NCBI GenBank assembly: GCA_002382665.1
Contig: DFZA01000006.1
Span: 1-64,000 of the forward strand
Source: Peptococcaceae bacterium UBA4068
GTDB lineage: Bacteria; Bacillota; Dehalobacteriia; UBA4068
Length of the DNA stretch: 64,000 bases
Reading direction: 5' to 3'
Shown here: positions 23,269-32,696 of the stretch, in pieces
How positions within the stretch are numbered: the first letter of the stretch is position 1
How the letters are laid out: every line of letters begins with the position of its first letter
Notes under the pieces: generated by a model
Seen by the model: only the letters and a program-made list of their open reading frames with translations
Told to the model about the DNA's origin: nothing
Database searches by the model: none
Program-made: the position numbers and the translations under genes

Positions 23269-24162
23269 ATGGATTTCCGACAACTTGAATCTTTTGTAAC
23301 AATCGCAAAAATAAAAAATTTTTCTCAAGCAGCGGAAAAACTGTTTTTGACACAGCCTGCCCTAAGCAATCATATTTCTAAGCTGGAAAATGAACTCGGG
23401 ATTACTCTCTTTGAGCGTAACAATAAAAGAACTGAGCTGACACCGGCGGGAAAAGTGTTTTTTATTTCCGCTCAAGCCATGCTTAATCAAAGAGAATCCG
23501 CCATTCTTGATTTAAATGATTATCAGGGTAAAATTGAAGGAATGCTGGAAATTGGCACCAGCAGCGTACCGGGGCAATATCTGTTACCCGATATTTTAAA
23601 ACATTTCAATGTTCGTTATCCGTGCGTTGTTTATAATATTCATTATCTGAATTCCAAACAGGTGATTGCCAGTATTCTCTCCGGTGAAATGGATTTTGGT
23701 ATTGTTGGCGTAAATCCTAATAATTCCTTATTGACCAGTGAAATAATCGCCGAAGACATTTTAGTGGTTATCGCTCCCAACAAACCGCCATTTAATGTTA
23801 TGGAATCCATTTCCGCTGAAGAATTGCTCCGCTATCGCCTGCTTTCACGGCAGGAAGGTTCCGGCACTCGCCAGGTTTTTGAAAATGCGCTTAATCAGCA
23901 TTTTAATGAAAAGGTGAAATTAAAAACCGTCGCTTATATAGACAACAACGAAATGATCTATATCTGCGTTAAAAAGGGATTGGGCATTTCCGTTATCTCC
24001 AGTCTCGCGGTTGCCGATAAAGCGTCTGTAGGACAGCTAAAAATCCTGCCGATAAGCAATTTACAAATAAAACGATCATTCTATTTTGTGTATCCCAAAT
24101 CACGCACTTTATCTCCCTTGGTCAAATGTTTTAAAGAATTTGTGTTCGAAAATAAATTATAA
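23269..24162 (+). CDS. LysR-family transcriptional regulator
   Basis: A 297-residue LysR protein: the N-terminal winged helix-turn-helix (residues 1-60: FSQAAEKLFLTQPALSNHISKLE, LFERNNKRTELTPAG) is followed by a periplasmic-binding-fold effector domain (about 90-295). The effector domain starts GMLEIGTSSVPGQYLLP and has GSGTRQVFENAL, which is like the CysL/YeiE or selenium-metabolism group. It is divergent from ilvE across 228 AT-rich bases and followed by a MATE exporter 47 bases later. LysR proteins often control a divergent gene, so ilvE is a candidate target. The effector is unknown. Confidence 0.93.
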   Translation: MDFRQLESFVTIAKIKNFSQAAEKLFLTQPALSNHISKLENELGITLFERNNKRTELTPAGKVFFISAQAMLNQRESAILDLNDYQGKIEGMLEIGTSSVPGQYLLPDILKHFNVRYPCVVYNIHYLNSKQVIASILSGEMDFGIVGVNPNNSLLTSEIIAEDILVVIAPNKPPFNVMESISAEELLRYRLLSRQEGSGTRQVFENALNQHFNEKVKLKTVAYIDNNEMIYICVKKGLGISVISSLAVADKASVGQLKILPISNLQIKRSFYFVYPKSRTLSPLVKCFKEFVFENKL

Positions 24163-24209
24163 CGTAACTGCTTGACCGTTTTGCAGGACATTTTTGGGAG
24201 ACAAACCCC

Positions 24210-25562
24210 ATGTCATTTAAAGCAACAGATCTCACGCAAGGCAATATCTATAACACACTGCTGCGATTCGCTATCCCTTTTTTTGCCGCCAGCTTTTTGC
24301 AGGCGCTTTACGGTACAGTTGACATGCTAATCGTCGGTTGGTTTACCGATGCGGCAGGCATTTCCGCCGTTTCTATTGGTAGCCAGGTAATGTACATCAT
24401 TAACGCACTGATAACAGGCTTAGCTTTGGGAGCAACCGTGCTAATAGCTCAATACCTGGGAGCAGGCAAAACAAATGCCATCAAAGATACCGTCAGCACA
24501 ATGTTATTGCTGTTTACTATTTGCGCTATAATACTTTCCGCGGCAATACTGATATTTACAGATCCTATAATCTCGCTGCTGAACACACCGCCTCAAGCTG
24601 TCGCCGGCTGCCGCGATTATATCAGTATCGCGGCGATAGGTATTTTTTTCACGTTGATATATAATGGTATCAGTGCTATATTCCGCGGATACGGTGATTC
24701 TCGAAGTCCGCTGCTGTTTATCGCTATTGCCTGCATCAGCAATATCATTCTTGACTATCTGATGATTGGAATTTTCGGTATGGGTCCGGCTGGTGCGGCT
24801 CTGGCTACCATAATCTCGCAAGCTCTTAGTATGATTCTTGCTATTGTATATCTGAAAAAAATCCCCCAATTGGCAAGTCTATCAATTAACAGCTTCCGTT
24901 TGCATCATCAGATACTGCGGCAGCTGATCAAACTGGGTCTGCCGATATCACTCCAGGAGTCGCTGGTTCATACTTCATTTTTGATCATCACAGTCATTGT
25001 CAACAGCTATGGAGTTGATGCTTCGGCGGCGGTTGGTATCTCCAACAAATTTAACGGTTTTGCCATGCTGCCGGCGATTGCTTTCTACGGCGCTGTAGCA
25101 GCCATGGTGGCGCAGAATATGGGTGCAGGTAATCACCGGCGAGCTACGCAAACGCTGAAAGTCGGCATCATCTGCTCAGTTATCGGTTCATTGTTTTTCT
25201 TCTTTTGGGTACAGTTTTGGCCGGAGTCAGTACTGCGGATTTTCAACAGCAGTCCCACTGTAATTGCCGCCGGCACACAATATATGCGCTCATTCAGCTG
25301 GGAATTTATTATGGTAGGCTTCATTTTTAGTCTGGAAGGATTTATGACCGGCTGCGGCAAAACGACTTTTTGCATGTTTAACGAAATATTATCTAGTATC
25401 GTTTTCCGCATTCCGCTAGCCTTCATTCTTTCTTCTGCATTGGGACTGTTTGGCATCGGCCTAGCAGCACCGATCGCTTCACTGGCAACTATAGCAATCG
25501 CCCTGACTTATGTACGCAGTGGCCGCTGGCGGAAAAATACAATTATCAACCAATCATCATAA
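24210..25562 (+). CDS. MATE-family multidrug/metabolite exporter
   Basis: A 450-residue, 12-helix transporter in two homologous halves: QGNIYNTLLRFAIPFFAASF at the start, then GLALGATVLIAQYLGAGK and, in the second half, FAMLPAIAFYGAVAAMVAQNMGAG. MATE proteins export cationic compounds with Na+ or H+. It is preceded by GGGAG and followed, 26 bases later, by an aldo/keto reductase gene on the same strand. The substrate cannot be predicted. Confidence 0.93.
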   Translation: MSFKATDLTQGNIYNTLLRFAIPFFAASFLQALYGTVDMLIVGWFTDAAGISAVSIGSQVMYIINALITGLALGATVLIAQYLGAGKTNAIKDTVSTMLLLFTICAIILSAAILIFTDPIISLLNTPPQAVAGCRDYISIAAIGIFFTLIYNGISAIFRGYGDSRSPLLFIAIACISNIILDYLMIGIFGMGPAGAALATIISQALSMILAIVYLKKIPQLASLSINSFRLHHQILRQLIKLGLPISLQESLVHTSFLIITVIVNSYGVDASAAVGISNKFNGFAMLPAIAFYGAVAAMVAQNMGAGNHRRATQTLKVGIICSVIGSLFFFFWVQFWPESVLRIFNSSPTVIAAGTQYMRSFSWEFIMVGFIFSLEGFMTGCGKTTFCMFNEILSSIVFRIPLAFILSSALGLFGIGLAAPIASLATIAIALTYVRSGRWRKNTIINQSS

Positions 25563-25588
25563 TATTAACAATAAAGGAGTTATTAACA

Positions 25589-26596
25589 ATGGCCAGTCTG
25601 ACTCTGGGTCGTACCAATCTACAAGTAAACAAAAACGGTTTCGGTGCTCTGCCCATTCAGCGTATATCCGAATATGAAGCCGTCTACCTGCTAAGAAAGG
25701 CGTGTGATAACGGTATTAATTTTTATGACACAGCCCGCATTTACAGCGACAGCGAGCATAAAATTGGCGTTGCTTTTAGCGGTTGCCGCGATAAAGTGAT
25801 CATCTCTTCCAAAACCTTTTCCACCACGCCAGACGGTTTTTGGCAGGATTTAGATACCAGCCTCAAGATGCTTAAAACCGATTATATCGATATCTATAAA
25901 TTCCAAACGCCGGCTTTTTGCCCCCTGCCCGATGACGGTAAAGGCCTGTATGAAGCGATGTTGAAAGCCAAAGAACAGGGCAAGATTCGTTTTATCGGTA
26001 TGTCCAACCACCGGTTGCCGGTAGCGCTGGAAGCGGTTTCATCCGGGTATTATGACGTAATTCAATTCCCCTTCAGCTACCTGGCCGACGCCAAAGACGA
26101 AGCCCTAGTCGAACTTTCCCAACAAAAAAATGTCGGTTTTGTCTGCATGAAGTCGCTGTCCGGGGGATTGATTGACCGCGCCGACGCTGCCTACGCTTAT
26201 TTAAATCAATTTAATGCGCTGCCGATCTGGGGCATCCAAAGAGAGTCTGAATTAGATCAGTTTATCGGCTTTGATACAAATCCGCCGCAAATGACTGAGG
26301 AAATCAAAAAAGTAATCGCCCGCGACCGCGAGCAGTTGGTCGGCGATTTCTGCCGCGGCTGCGGTTACTGTATGCCATGCCCAGTAGGCATCGAAATCAA
26401 CAACTCCGCCCGCATGTCGCTGCTGCTGAAACGGGCGCCAGCGGCTTTTTATCTCTCGGAAGACTGGCAAAAAAAGATGGCGCGCATTGATAATTGCACC
26501 AACTGCGGCCATTGCACCAGCCATTGCCCTTACGGTCTCGACACGCCGTCATTACTCAAAAAGAACCTCGCCGATTACCGGACATATTTCAAATAG
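25589..26596 (+). CDS. aldo/keto reductase with C-terminal 4Fe-4S ferredoxin domain
   Basis: The 335-residue protein joins an aldo/keto reductase barrel (residues 1-240) to a ferredoxin-like tail with two cysteine clusters, CRGCGYCMPCP and CTNCGHCTSHCP. Such Fe-S members are common in anaerobes. The catalytic Asp and Tyr are in NFYDTARIYSDSE and the Lys in IISSKTF. The fourth tetrad position, normally His in a xLHxP-type strand, reads YKFQTP, so the His appears to be Gln. The electron acceptor or substrate is unknown. AAAGGAG precedes the start, and a strong hairpin follows. Confidence 0.9.
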   Translation: MASLTLGRTNLQVNKNGFGALPIQRISEYEAVYLLRKACDNGINFYDTARIYSDSEHKIGVAFSGCRDKVIISSKTFSTTPDGFWQDLDTSLKMLKTDYIDIYKFQTPAFCPLPDDGKGLYEAMLKAKEQGKIRFIGMSNHRLPVALEAVSSGYYDVIQFPFSYLADAKDEALVELSQQKNVGFVCMKSLSGGLIDRADAAYAYLNQFNALPIWGIQRESELDQFIGFDTNPPQMTEEIKKVIARDREQLVGDFCRGCGYCMPCPVGIEINNSARMSLLLKRAPAAFYLSEDWQKKMARIDNCTNCGHCTSHCPYGLDTPSLLKKNLADYRTYFK

Positions 26597-26626
26597 AATA
26601 GTATAGCTAATTGCAAATCATATAAA

Positions 26627-26673
26627 AAAAGACCGGTAACGCAAGCCTATCAGCTTGACGTTACCGGTCTTTT
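26627..26673. terminator. bidirectional terminator
   Basis: AAAAGACCGGTAACG pairs with CGTTACCGGTCTTTT, extended by CAAGC/GCTTG inside. It separates the convergent reductase gene and the C-GCAxxG-C-C gene. Confidence 0.88.
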
Positions 26674-26697
26674 CTGTGATATTTTCAAATCACTCAG

Positions 26698-27129
26698 TCA
26701 ACTATCAAGTTTTTCCAAGACCATTTTAGTTGCTTCACCGGTTACTCTGATACAATGCTCCATATGTTCGGGACTACCGAATCTGAAATCTTTGATTAAA
26801 ACACGGCAGCAGGTGCTGCCAAATTGATTTTTAAACTGATCATACAATTGATTGCTCAGGGCGATAATTTTTTGATTATCCTGCCGCGGCGCTGTTCGGC
26901 CATATTTTAACCCTAATGCCATAATTGCGCCGGTCAGCGCTCCGCAAGCGCATCCGGCATGGCCGATGCCGACCGGAAAACCTGAGGCTATCCGCACCGC
27001 CTCGGGGGGTAACGGCTGGTCAAGATAATCGTTTATTACCGTAAACACCGCCTCGGAGCAAAGATAATCGCCGCTCCTGTATAGTTCTTCAGCCTTATGT
27101 TTTAGTTCTTGTATTGTTGCCTCATCCAT
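26698..27129 (-). CDS. C-GCAxxG-C-C family redox-type protein
   Basis: A 143-residue protein of the C_GCAxxG_C_C family. The cysteines are in place: Cys24 (YLCSEAVF), Cys60 and Cys62 in HAGCACGALTG, Cys107/108 (GSTCCRV) and Cys126 (MEHCIRV). The family is suspected to bind an iron-sulfur cluster or to act in redox reactions in anaerobes, but its reaction is unknown. It lies upstream of the his cluster's distal end on the opposite side of the terminator and 37 bases after the PHP phosphatase stop, so it could be the last gene of that transcript. Confidence 0.85.
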   Translation of the reverse strand: MDEATIQELKHKAEELYRSGDYLCSEAVFTVINDYLDQPLPPEAVRIASGFPVGIGHAGCACGALTGAIMALGLKYGRTAPRQDNQKIIALSNQLYDQFKNQFGSTCCRVLIKDFRFGSPEHMEHCIRVTGEATKMVLEKLDS

Positions 27130-27166
27130 TTAATTATCGCCTCCTCAATAACAGCTCCTATATAAG

Positions 27167-27988
27167 TTAGATCGTTTTTTCTCTAAATTCGCCGTCTTCC
27201 AGAACACTAATACGGCAAAAACCGCATTCTTTTACCAGATGCAGAGCATCTTCAAAGCCGCTGTCTATCTGTTCAACGCTATGGCAATCAGAGCTGATTA
27301 TCACCCGCCCGCCCATCTTCTGTAAAGATTGCAATAAAAACGGTTCTGGATACGGAACAGATGTAAAACCTCTGGCAACAGCGCCGGTATTGATCTCAAA
27401 AATGGCCTCTGATTTTGCGGCCTGTTCTAAAGCGGTCACGGCTATTCTCTGGTAAGCCGCGCTCTGCTGATCAAAAAACAGATTACTGGCGTTAAATTTT
27501 GTCACCAGATCAAAATGGCCGATAATATCCGGTTTGTGTTTAAGAGCGTTTTCCGCACTGATGCAGTAAAATTGTTCAACCATCGCTAAAGCATCTCCGC
27601 CGAACATCTGATCAATGCAAGCTGACAGTGTTTGCTGATCAGCGTCTACGCCATAATAAACACTACGGTTGGTGTCTTGTAGATAATGCACCGAACCGAT
27701 CAGATAATCATAATCGCGGCGGACAACCGGCGCATAAAAATCCTGTTCCACGCCGCAGCTGATATTAATGCGTCCGGCATAAAGCTTTTTTAGCCGCTTG
27801 ATCTCGGCACGGTATGCTTCGCCGCAACTATCTTTCAGCGAGTATTCAGTTTCAAACGGTGTATAACCATGGCAGGAAAAGCCCAAATCACTAAAGCCGC
27901 ATGATAGTGCGGCTTTTACCATCTCCTCGGCGCTGTCGGCGCCGTCGCAGAAATTGCAATGGGTATGGGCATTGCTGCGGATAATCAT
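27167..27988 (-). CDS. hisJ: histidinol-phosphatase, PHP type
   Basis: A 273-residue PHP-family phosphoesterase that removes phosphate from L-histidinol phosphate, the step before HisD. Metal-binding motifs: NAHTHCNFCDGAD at the start, SCHGYTPF, CGVEQDF, GSVHYL, IGHFDLVTKF and SSDCHS. Its ATG overlaps the hisIE stop by four bases, so it is the distal gene of the his operon. HisB here lacks a phosphatase half, which makes a PHP enzyme necessary. Confidence 0.9.
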   Translation of the reverse strand: MIIRSNAHTHCNFCDGADSAEEMVKAALSCGFSDLGFSCHGYTPFETEYSLKDSCGEAYRAEIKRLKKLYAGRINISCGVEQDFYAPVVRRDYDYLIGSVHYLQDTNRSVYYGVDADQQTLSACIDQMFGGDALAMVEQFYCISAENALKHKPDIIGHFDLVTKFNASNLFFDQQSAAYQRIAVTALEQAAKSEAIFEINTGAVARGFTSVPYPEPFLLQSLQKMGGRVIISSDCHSVEQIDSGFEDALHLVKECGFCRISVLEDGEFREKTI

Positions 27989-28635
27989 TTCATTGTCTCC
28001 TGCTTGACCTTATGATCGACCACATGGCGACCCGCCAGCTCCCGCTCGATATCAGCCGGTTTGATACCCTGCTCCACCATCAATACCAGCAGATGATAAG
28101 CCAGGTCGGCAATTTCGAAAACAGTTTCCTCACGGTTGCCCTTCATGGCGGCAATAGTAACCTCAGTGCTTTCCTCGCCGACTTTTTTAAGGATTTTTTC
28201 CGCGCCTTTATTAAACAGATAACTGGTATAGCTGCCCTCCTGCGGATTGGTCTTGCGCCCTTCGATCAACTGATAAAGATCGGTTAAGCTGAAACGCTTT
28301 GCCTCCGCATCCTGATAAATATCATTGGCAAAGCAGCTGTCCGTGCCAAGATGACAGGCTGGACCGTCTTTGATTACCTCAATCACCAAAGCATCGTAAT
28401 CGCAATCGGCGGTAATACTGACAATATGCTGGACGTTACCGCTGGTTTCACCCTTGCGCCAGAGCTGCTGGCGGGAACGCGAATAAAAGCAGGTGCGCTT
28501 TTCCTCGATGCTAATCTGCAGACTCTCCTGGGTCATATAGGCCAGCGTCAGCACCTTGCCCGTATAATAATCCTGCACTATTGCCGGTATCAAACCGTTT
28601 TGGTCAAACTTTAACTGGGAAATGTTAATATCCAT
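27985..28635 (-). CDS. hisIE: bifunctional phosphoribosyl-AMP cyclohydrolase / phosphoribosyl-ATP pyrophosphatase
   Basis: HisI (residues 1-110) and HisE (about 115-216) are fused in one 216-residue chain, the usual form in many Bacillota. HisI has FYSRSRQQLWRKGETSGN, DCDYDALV and a Cys/His metal site (CHLGTDSCF). HisE has KKVGEESTEVTIAAM and EIADLAYHLLVLM. The enzyme carries out steps 2 and 3 of histidine synthesis. It starts 10 bases after the hisF stop. Confidence 0.96.
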   Translation of the reverse strand: MDINISQLKFDQNGLIPAIVQDYYTGKVLTLAYMTQESLQISIEEKRTCFYSRSRQQLWRKGETSGNVQHIVSITADCDYDALVIEVIKDGPACHLGTDSCFANDIYQDAEAKRFSLTDLYQLIEGRKTNPQEGSYTSYLFNKGAEKILKKVGEESTEVTIAAMKGNREETVFEIADLAYHLLVLMVEQGIKPADIERELAGRHVVDHKVKQETMK

Positions 28636-28645
28636 ATTTGCTCCT

Positions 28646-29401
28646 TTACAGTCTCATCGATATGCCCTGATCACGCAGGTACTGTTTCAGCTCTTTGATA
28701 TCGACTTCCTTAAGGTGGAAAATCGAAGCCGCCAATCCGGCGTCGACGCCGTCCAATTTGAACAATTCGGCGAAGTCTTCTTTGTTGCCGGCGCCGCCGC
28801 TGGCGATGATCGGTATGGTAACCTTATCCGCCAAGGCCTGCAACAGCGGCAGATCAAAACCGCCGCGCACCCCGTCGGTATCGATCGAGTTGGCGACGAT
28901 CTCACCGGCTCCGGCAGCCTCGCCGCGGGCAGCCCATTCCAGCGCGTCAATGCCGGTATCCTCGCGGCCGCCTTTGGCAAAGATATGGTAACTGCCGTTA
29001 ACCTGTTTGATATCCATACTCAAAACCACGCATTGGTCGCCGTAACGCTTGGCGGCGTCGGCGATCAGCTGTGGGTTTTTGATCGCGCCAGTGTTGACAC
29101 TGACCTTATCGGCACCGCATTTCAAAACGCGGTCAAAGTCATCGAGCGAATTAATGCTGCCACCGACCGTCAACGGTATGAATACCTGCCGCGCCACTTC
29201 TTTTAAAATACCGCTGAACAGCGGCCTGTTCTCGAAGCTGGCGGTAATATCGTAAAACACCAGCTCGTCTGCTCCGGAATCATTATAAAAACGGGCCATT
29301 TCCACCGGGCAGGCAATATCTTTGACGCCGAGAAAGTTGACGCCCTTGACCACCCGTCCGTCCCTGATATCAAGACAGGGGATAATTCTTTTTGTCAACA
29401 T
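28646..29401 (-). CDS. hisF: imidazole glycerol phosphate synthase, cyclase subunit HisF
   Basis: The 251-residue (beta/alpha)8 cyclase half of IGP synthase. The catalytic Asp11 is in IPCLDIRDGRVVKG and the second Asp in LSMDIKQ. Phosphate-binding blocks GGSINSLDD, IIASGGAGN are present. It pairs with HisH, three genes upstream, to make IGP and AICAR from PRFAR and glutamine-derived ammonia. It follows hisA by 10 bases. Confidence 0.97.
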   Translation of the reverse strand: MLTKRIIPCLDIRDGRVVKGVNFLGVKDIACPVEMARFYNDSGADELVFYDITASFENRPLFSGILKEVARQVFIPLTVGGSINSLDDFDRVLKCGADKVSVNTGAIKNPQLIADAAKRYGDQCVVLSMDIKQVNGSYHIFAKGGREDTGIDALEWAARGEAAGAGEIVANSIDTDGVRGGFDLPLLQALADKVTIPIIASGGAGNKEDFAELFKLDGVDAGLAASIFHLKEVDIKELKQYLRDQGISMRL

Positions 29402-29411
29402 TGCAAACTCC

Positions 29412-30131
29412 TTATTGCGGGCCGGCTGCCGCCAGCACTTTTTCTAATGACAGAGCACCGTTATAAAGCGCTTTACCGATAATAGCCGCATCAATGCCCA
29501 TATTAGCTAATACTGCTATTTCCGTTTCTTTAGTGATACCGCCGGAGGCGGTAATATTCAGTCCTTCTATCGTCGCTAAGCGGTGGTAAACCTCTAGATT
29601 GGCGCCGCTCATGGCTCCGTCACGGGATATATCCGTATAGATGATGCTTTTTACGCCCATCTCGGCCAGCTCACGGCAAAATTCTACCGCATCTTTATCC
29701 GAGGTCTCCAGCCAGCCTTTGACGGCAACCATACCGTCGCGGGCATCAACCCCTACGGCGATACGTTCATCGTATTTTTCTATCATCCGCTGCAAAAACT
29801 CCGGCTCCTCTAACGCAGCCGTACCAAGAATTACCCGGTAAGCACCGACAGCCAGATATTTTTCAATTGCTTCCTGATCGCGGATACCGCCGCCGATCTC
29901 GCACTTGAGCGATGTTGCGCCAAGCAGCTTTGAGATTAAAGCAAAATTGCTTAACTCTCCGTCTTTAGCACCATCCAAATCCACTATATGCAAATATTTT
30001 GCCCCAACCGCCATGAATGCGGCAGCAAAAGTCGCAGGGTCGTCGCCGTAAATATTAACGCGGTCATAGTCGCCTTGAGTAAGGCGCACTACTTGTCCGC
30101 CCTTGATGTCTGTAGCTGGGAATATTTTCAT
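29412..30131 (-). CDS. hisA: ProFAR isomerase HisA
   Basis: HisA isomerises ProFAR to PRFAR in histidine synthesis. From the ATG at 30131, which follows AAGGCGG at eight bases, the protein has 239 residues, the family norm. An earlier ATG at 30161 would overlap hisH and lacks a ribosome site. Catalytic Asp8 is in FPATDIKGGQVVRL, and the second acid in YTDISRDGAM. The (beta/alpha)8 phosphate sites GGGIRDQEAI and TASGGI are visible. Confidence 0.96.
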   Translation of the reverse strand: MKIFPATDIKGGQVVRLTQGDYDRVNIYGDDPATFAAAFMAVGAKYLHIVDLDGAKDGELSNFALISKLLGATSLKCEIGGGIRDQEAIEKYLAVGAYRVILGTAALEEPEFLQRMIEKYDERIAVGVDARDGMVAVKGWLETSDKDAVEFCRELAEMGVKSIIYTDISRDGAMSGANLEVYHRLATIEGLNITASGGITKETEIAVLANMGIDAAIIGKALYNGALSLEKVLAAAGPQ

Positions 30132-30150
30132 GATGTCATCCGCCTTTCGC

Positions 30151-30771
30151 TTACATGTCAATAAAAGCCTGTAATATTTTTAAGCCAACCGCGCCGCTTT
30201 TCTCGGGATGGAATTGCGCGCCAAAAACATTGCCGCTGTAAACCAACGCCGGTACCTCAACACCGTAATTGCAGGTAGCAGCCAACGACTCCTCGCAGTT
30301 TTTGGCATAGTAACTGTGGACAAAATAGACATATTCACCAGTCTTACTATACTTCAAAAGCGGGCAATCCGGCGCTACTATCTTCAGATCGTTCCAGCCC
30401 ATTTGCGGCACTTTGTAATCGAATCCGGCAGCCTTGAGATCCGGCGTTAGCGGATATATACCGCCCTTGATCAGCCCCAGACCATCGTGTTCGCCATATT
30501 CGTAACTCTTTTCAAATAAAAGTTGCATACCCAGACAGATGCCAAATAACGGCTTTCCAGCGGCAGCTTGCTCTTTAACCATGTCTTCGAGGCCGCTTTG
30601 GCGCAGCTTGATGGCCGCGTCGCCGAAAGCGCCGACACCGGGTAAAATAATTTTATCCGCCTGCTGCAGTTGTTCGCGGGTGGTACTGATTTCCGCCTCC
30701 GCGCCCAGATAGGCAAGCGATGAAGTGAGGCTGAAAAGGTTGCCTACTCCATAATCAATGACTGCTATCAT
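30151..30771 (-). CDS. hisH: imidazole glycerol phosphate synthase, glutaminase subunit HisH
   Basis: Class I glutamine amidotransferase of 206 residues that supplies ammonia to HisF. The nucleophile Cys79 is in LFGICLGMQLL, and the His/Glu of the triad in QFHPEKSG. The oxyanion segment PGVGAFGD is intact. It overlaps the end of hisB by four bases. hisH, hisA and hisF are in the usual Bacillota order. Confidence 0.97.
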   Translation of the reverse strand: MIAVIDYGVGNLFSLTSSLAYLGAEAEISTTREQLQQADKIILPGVGAFGDAAIKLRQSGLEDMVKEQAAAGKPLFGICLGMQLLFEKSYEYGEHDGLGLIKGGIYPLTPDLKAAGFDYKVPQMGWNDLKIVAPDCPLLKYSKTGEYVYFVHSYYAKNCEESLAATCNYGVEVPALVYSGNVFGAQFHPEKSGAVGLKILQAFIDM

Positions 30772-31358
30772 AAAATCGTTCCTTTAGTTGAAGGTATTTG
30801 GCCACAGAGAGATTCATCTTTGGCCACAGCAATGCGCAGCGCGCGTCCCATTCCTTTGAAAACCGCTTCGGCGATATGGTGGTTATTGATACCTGCCATT
30901 TGGCTGATATGAATGGAAATGCCAAGTTGGCGGGCAAACGCCATCCAGAATTCCTCGATCAGCTCCACATTAAAATCACCGATTTTGGCGGACGAAAATT
31001 GCAGATCCACGCGGCAAAAATCGCGGCCGCTGATATCGACTGCCGACAAGACCAACGCTTCGTCCATCGGCAGTATCATGCTGCCGTAACGGTTGATACC
31101 GGCACGATCACCCAGGCTTTGAGAAAACGCGCGTCCCAGGCAGATACCGATATCCTCGATACTGTGATGATAATCCACCTGTGTGTCCCCGACACAGCTC
31201 AGCGTCAGATCAAAACGGCCATGGGCGGCAAACAGTTCCAGCATGTGGTCAAAAAAGCCGCAGCCGCTATTAATCTGATATTTGCCCTGTCCATAAATAT
31301 TTAATACCAATGAAATATCCGTTTCATTTGAACGGCGGTTGACAGTGATTTCCGGCAT
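30768..31358 (-). CDS. hisB: imidazoleglycerol-phosphate dehydratase HisB
   Basis: The single-function 196-residue dehydratase that converts IGP to imidazole acetol phosphate, using two Mn ions. Metal motifs: GFFDHMLELFAAHG and VDYHHSIEDIGICLG, plus a second set HHIAEAVFKG. No N-terminal phosphatase domain is attached. The ATG at 31358 gives an eight-base gap from GGGGG; an ATG at 31364 is too close. Confidence 0.96.
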   Translation of the reverse strand: MPEITVNRRSNETDISLVLNIYGQGKYQINSGCGFFDHMLELFAAHGRFDLTLSCVGDTQVDYHHSIEDIGICLGRAFSQSLGDRAGINRYGSMILPMDEALVLSAVDISGRDFCRVDLQFSSAKIGDFNVELIEEFWMAFARQLGISIHISQMAGINNHHIAEAVFKGMGRALRIAVAKDESLCGQIPSTKGTIL

Positions 31359-31373
31359 TAGCATAACCCCCTT

Positions 31374-32654
31374 TTATTTATCCTCAAAGCGGACGGCTAC
31401 GCTATTGGCGTGAGCCTGCAACTGTTCGCGCTCGGCGAAGGCACGTATCCGCTTTTGTTCAACTGACAAAGCCTCACGGTCATAATAGATAAAGCTGCTC
31501 TTTTTGATAAAATCATCCACTGATAACGGCGAAGAAAAACGGCAAGTGCCGTCGGTCGGCAAAGTGTGGTTGGGACCGGCAAAGTAGTCGCCCAACGGCT
31601 CCGGCGCATATTGCCCCATAAAGATACTGCCGGCGTTTCTGACACCGCCGAGCAAGGCAAACGGTTGCTCGACAGCCAACTCCAGATGCTCGGGCGCAAA
31701 TAAATTAGCACATTCAAGACATTGATTCAAGTCAGACATTACAATTATTTTGCCGTAATTGTCAATTGATGTACGCGCAATCTCTTGGCGCGGCAGCAGA
31801 GCTAATTGCTGTTCCACTTCGGCGGCTACCGCCTCCGCCTGTTTCTCGGAGAGGCAGAGCAGTATCGAACTTGCCAGCTTGTCATGCTCGGCCTGGCTCA
31901 AAAGATCGGCAGCCAGGTAACGGACATTGGCCGTTTGATCGGCAATGATCATAATTTCGCTGGGACCGGCAAACATATCAATACCGACCACGCCGTAAAC
32001 CAGCCGCTTGGCGGTGGCCACATAGATATTGCCCGGGCCGACAATTTTGTCAACCTGCGGTATCGACTCAGTTCCGTAAGCCAGCGCCGCGATCGCTTGA
32101 GCGCCTCCGGCCTTAAAAACAGCAGTAACACCGGCAACTTTGGCGGCGGCGAGAATAGCCAGATTGACAGAACCGTCGGGCAGAGGCGGCGTTGCCATAA
32201 TAATCTGCTCCACACCGGCGATCTGCGCCGGAATCGCGTTCATCAGCACACTACTTGGATAAGCTGCCGTGCCTCCTGGCACGTATATTCCAGCTTTGGC
32301 AATGGGGATAATCTTTTGCCCCAGTACCACTCCTTGTTTGTCATTGACAACAAAGCCGCTGCGCTTTTGATGATTGTGAAAAGCGCGGATATTGTCAGCC
32401 GCTTCTTCAAGCAAGCGGATAAAGTCCTCGCCGCAGATTTCGCAGGCAGCGTCGATCTCATCTGGGGTGACCCGCAGATTTGTCAGCTGCGCTTTATCAA
32501 ACTTATTCGCATAATCAATTAGCGCCGCATCGCCCCTACTGCGTACCGTTTCAATAATTTCCACCACCTGCGGCGTAACGTCAGGCGCATCATCGCGGCG
32601 GCGCAGCAGAACCTCCAGAATATCAGTATTTTTACCGTTATAAATCTTAATCAT
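31374..32654 (-). CDS. hisD: histidinol dehydrogenase HisD
   Basis: NAD-dependent zinc enzyme of 426 residues that does the last two oxidations of histidine synthesis. Conserved parts: YVPGGTAAYPSSVLMN, KIVGPGNIYVATAKRLV, DMFAGPSEIMIIAD, LSQAEHDKLASSILL and GDYFAGPNHTLPTDGTCRFSSPL. It lies between hisG (42-base gap) and hisB on the minus strand. Identification is secure. Confidence 0.97.
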   Translation of the reverse strand: MIKIYNGKNTDILEVLLRRRDDAPDVTPQVVEIIETVRSRGDAALIDYANKFDKAQLTNLRVTPDEIDAACEICGEDFIRLLEEAADNIRAFHNHQKRSGFVVNDKQGVVLGQKIIPIAKAGIYVPGGTAAYPSSVLMNAIPAQIAGVEQIIMATPPLPDGSVNLAILAAAKVAGVTAVFKAGGAQAIAALAYGTESIPQVDKIVGPGNIYVATAKRLVYGVVGIDMFAGPSEIMIIADQTANVRYLAADLLSQAEHDKLASSILLCLSEKQAEAVAAEVEQQLALLPRQEIARTSIDNYGKIIVMSDLNQCLECANLFAPEHLELAVEQPFALLGGVRNAGSIFMGQYAPEPLGDYFAGPNHTLPTDGTCRFSSPLSVDDFIKKSSFIYYDREALSVEQKRIRAFAEREQLQAHANSVAVRFEDK

Positions 32655-32696
32655 AACAATTTCCTCATCAGATATTAATTTTGTGACAGCCGCCGA

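Noticed and set aside
28622..29206. 194-residue plus-strand ORF opposite hisF
   Set aside because: Antisense shadow of hisF; hisF is intact and well conserved.
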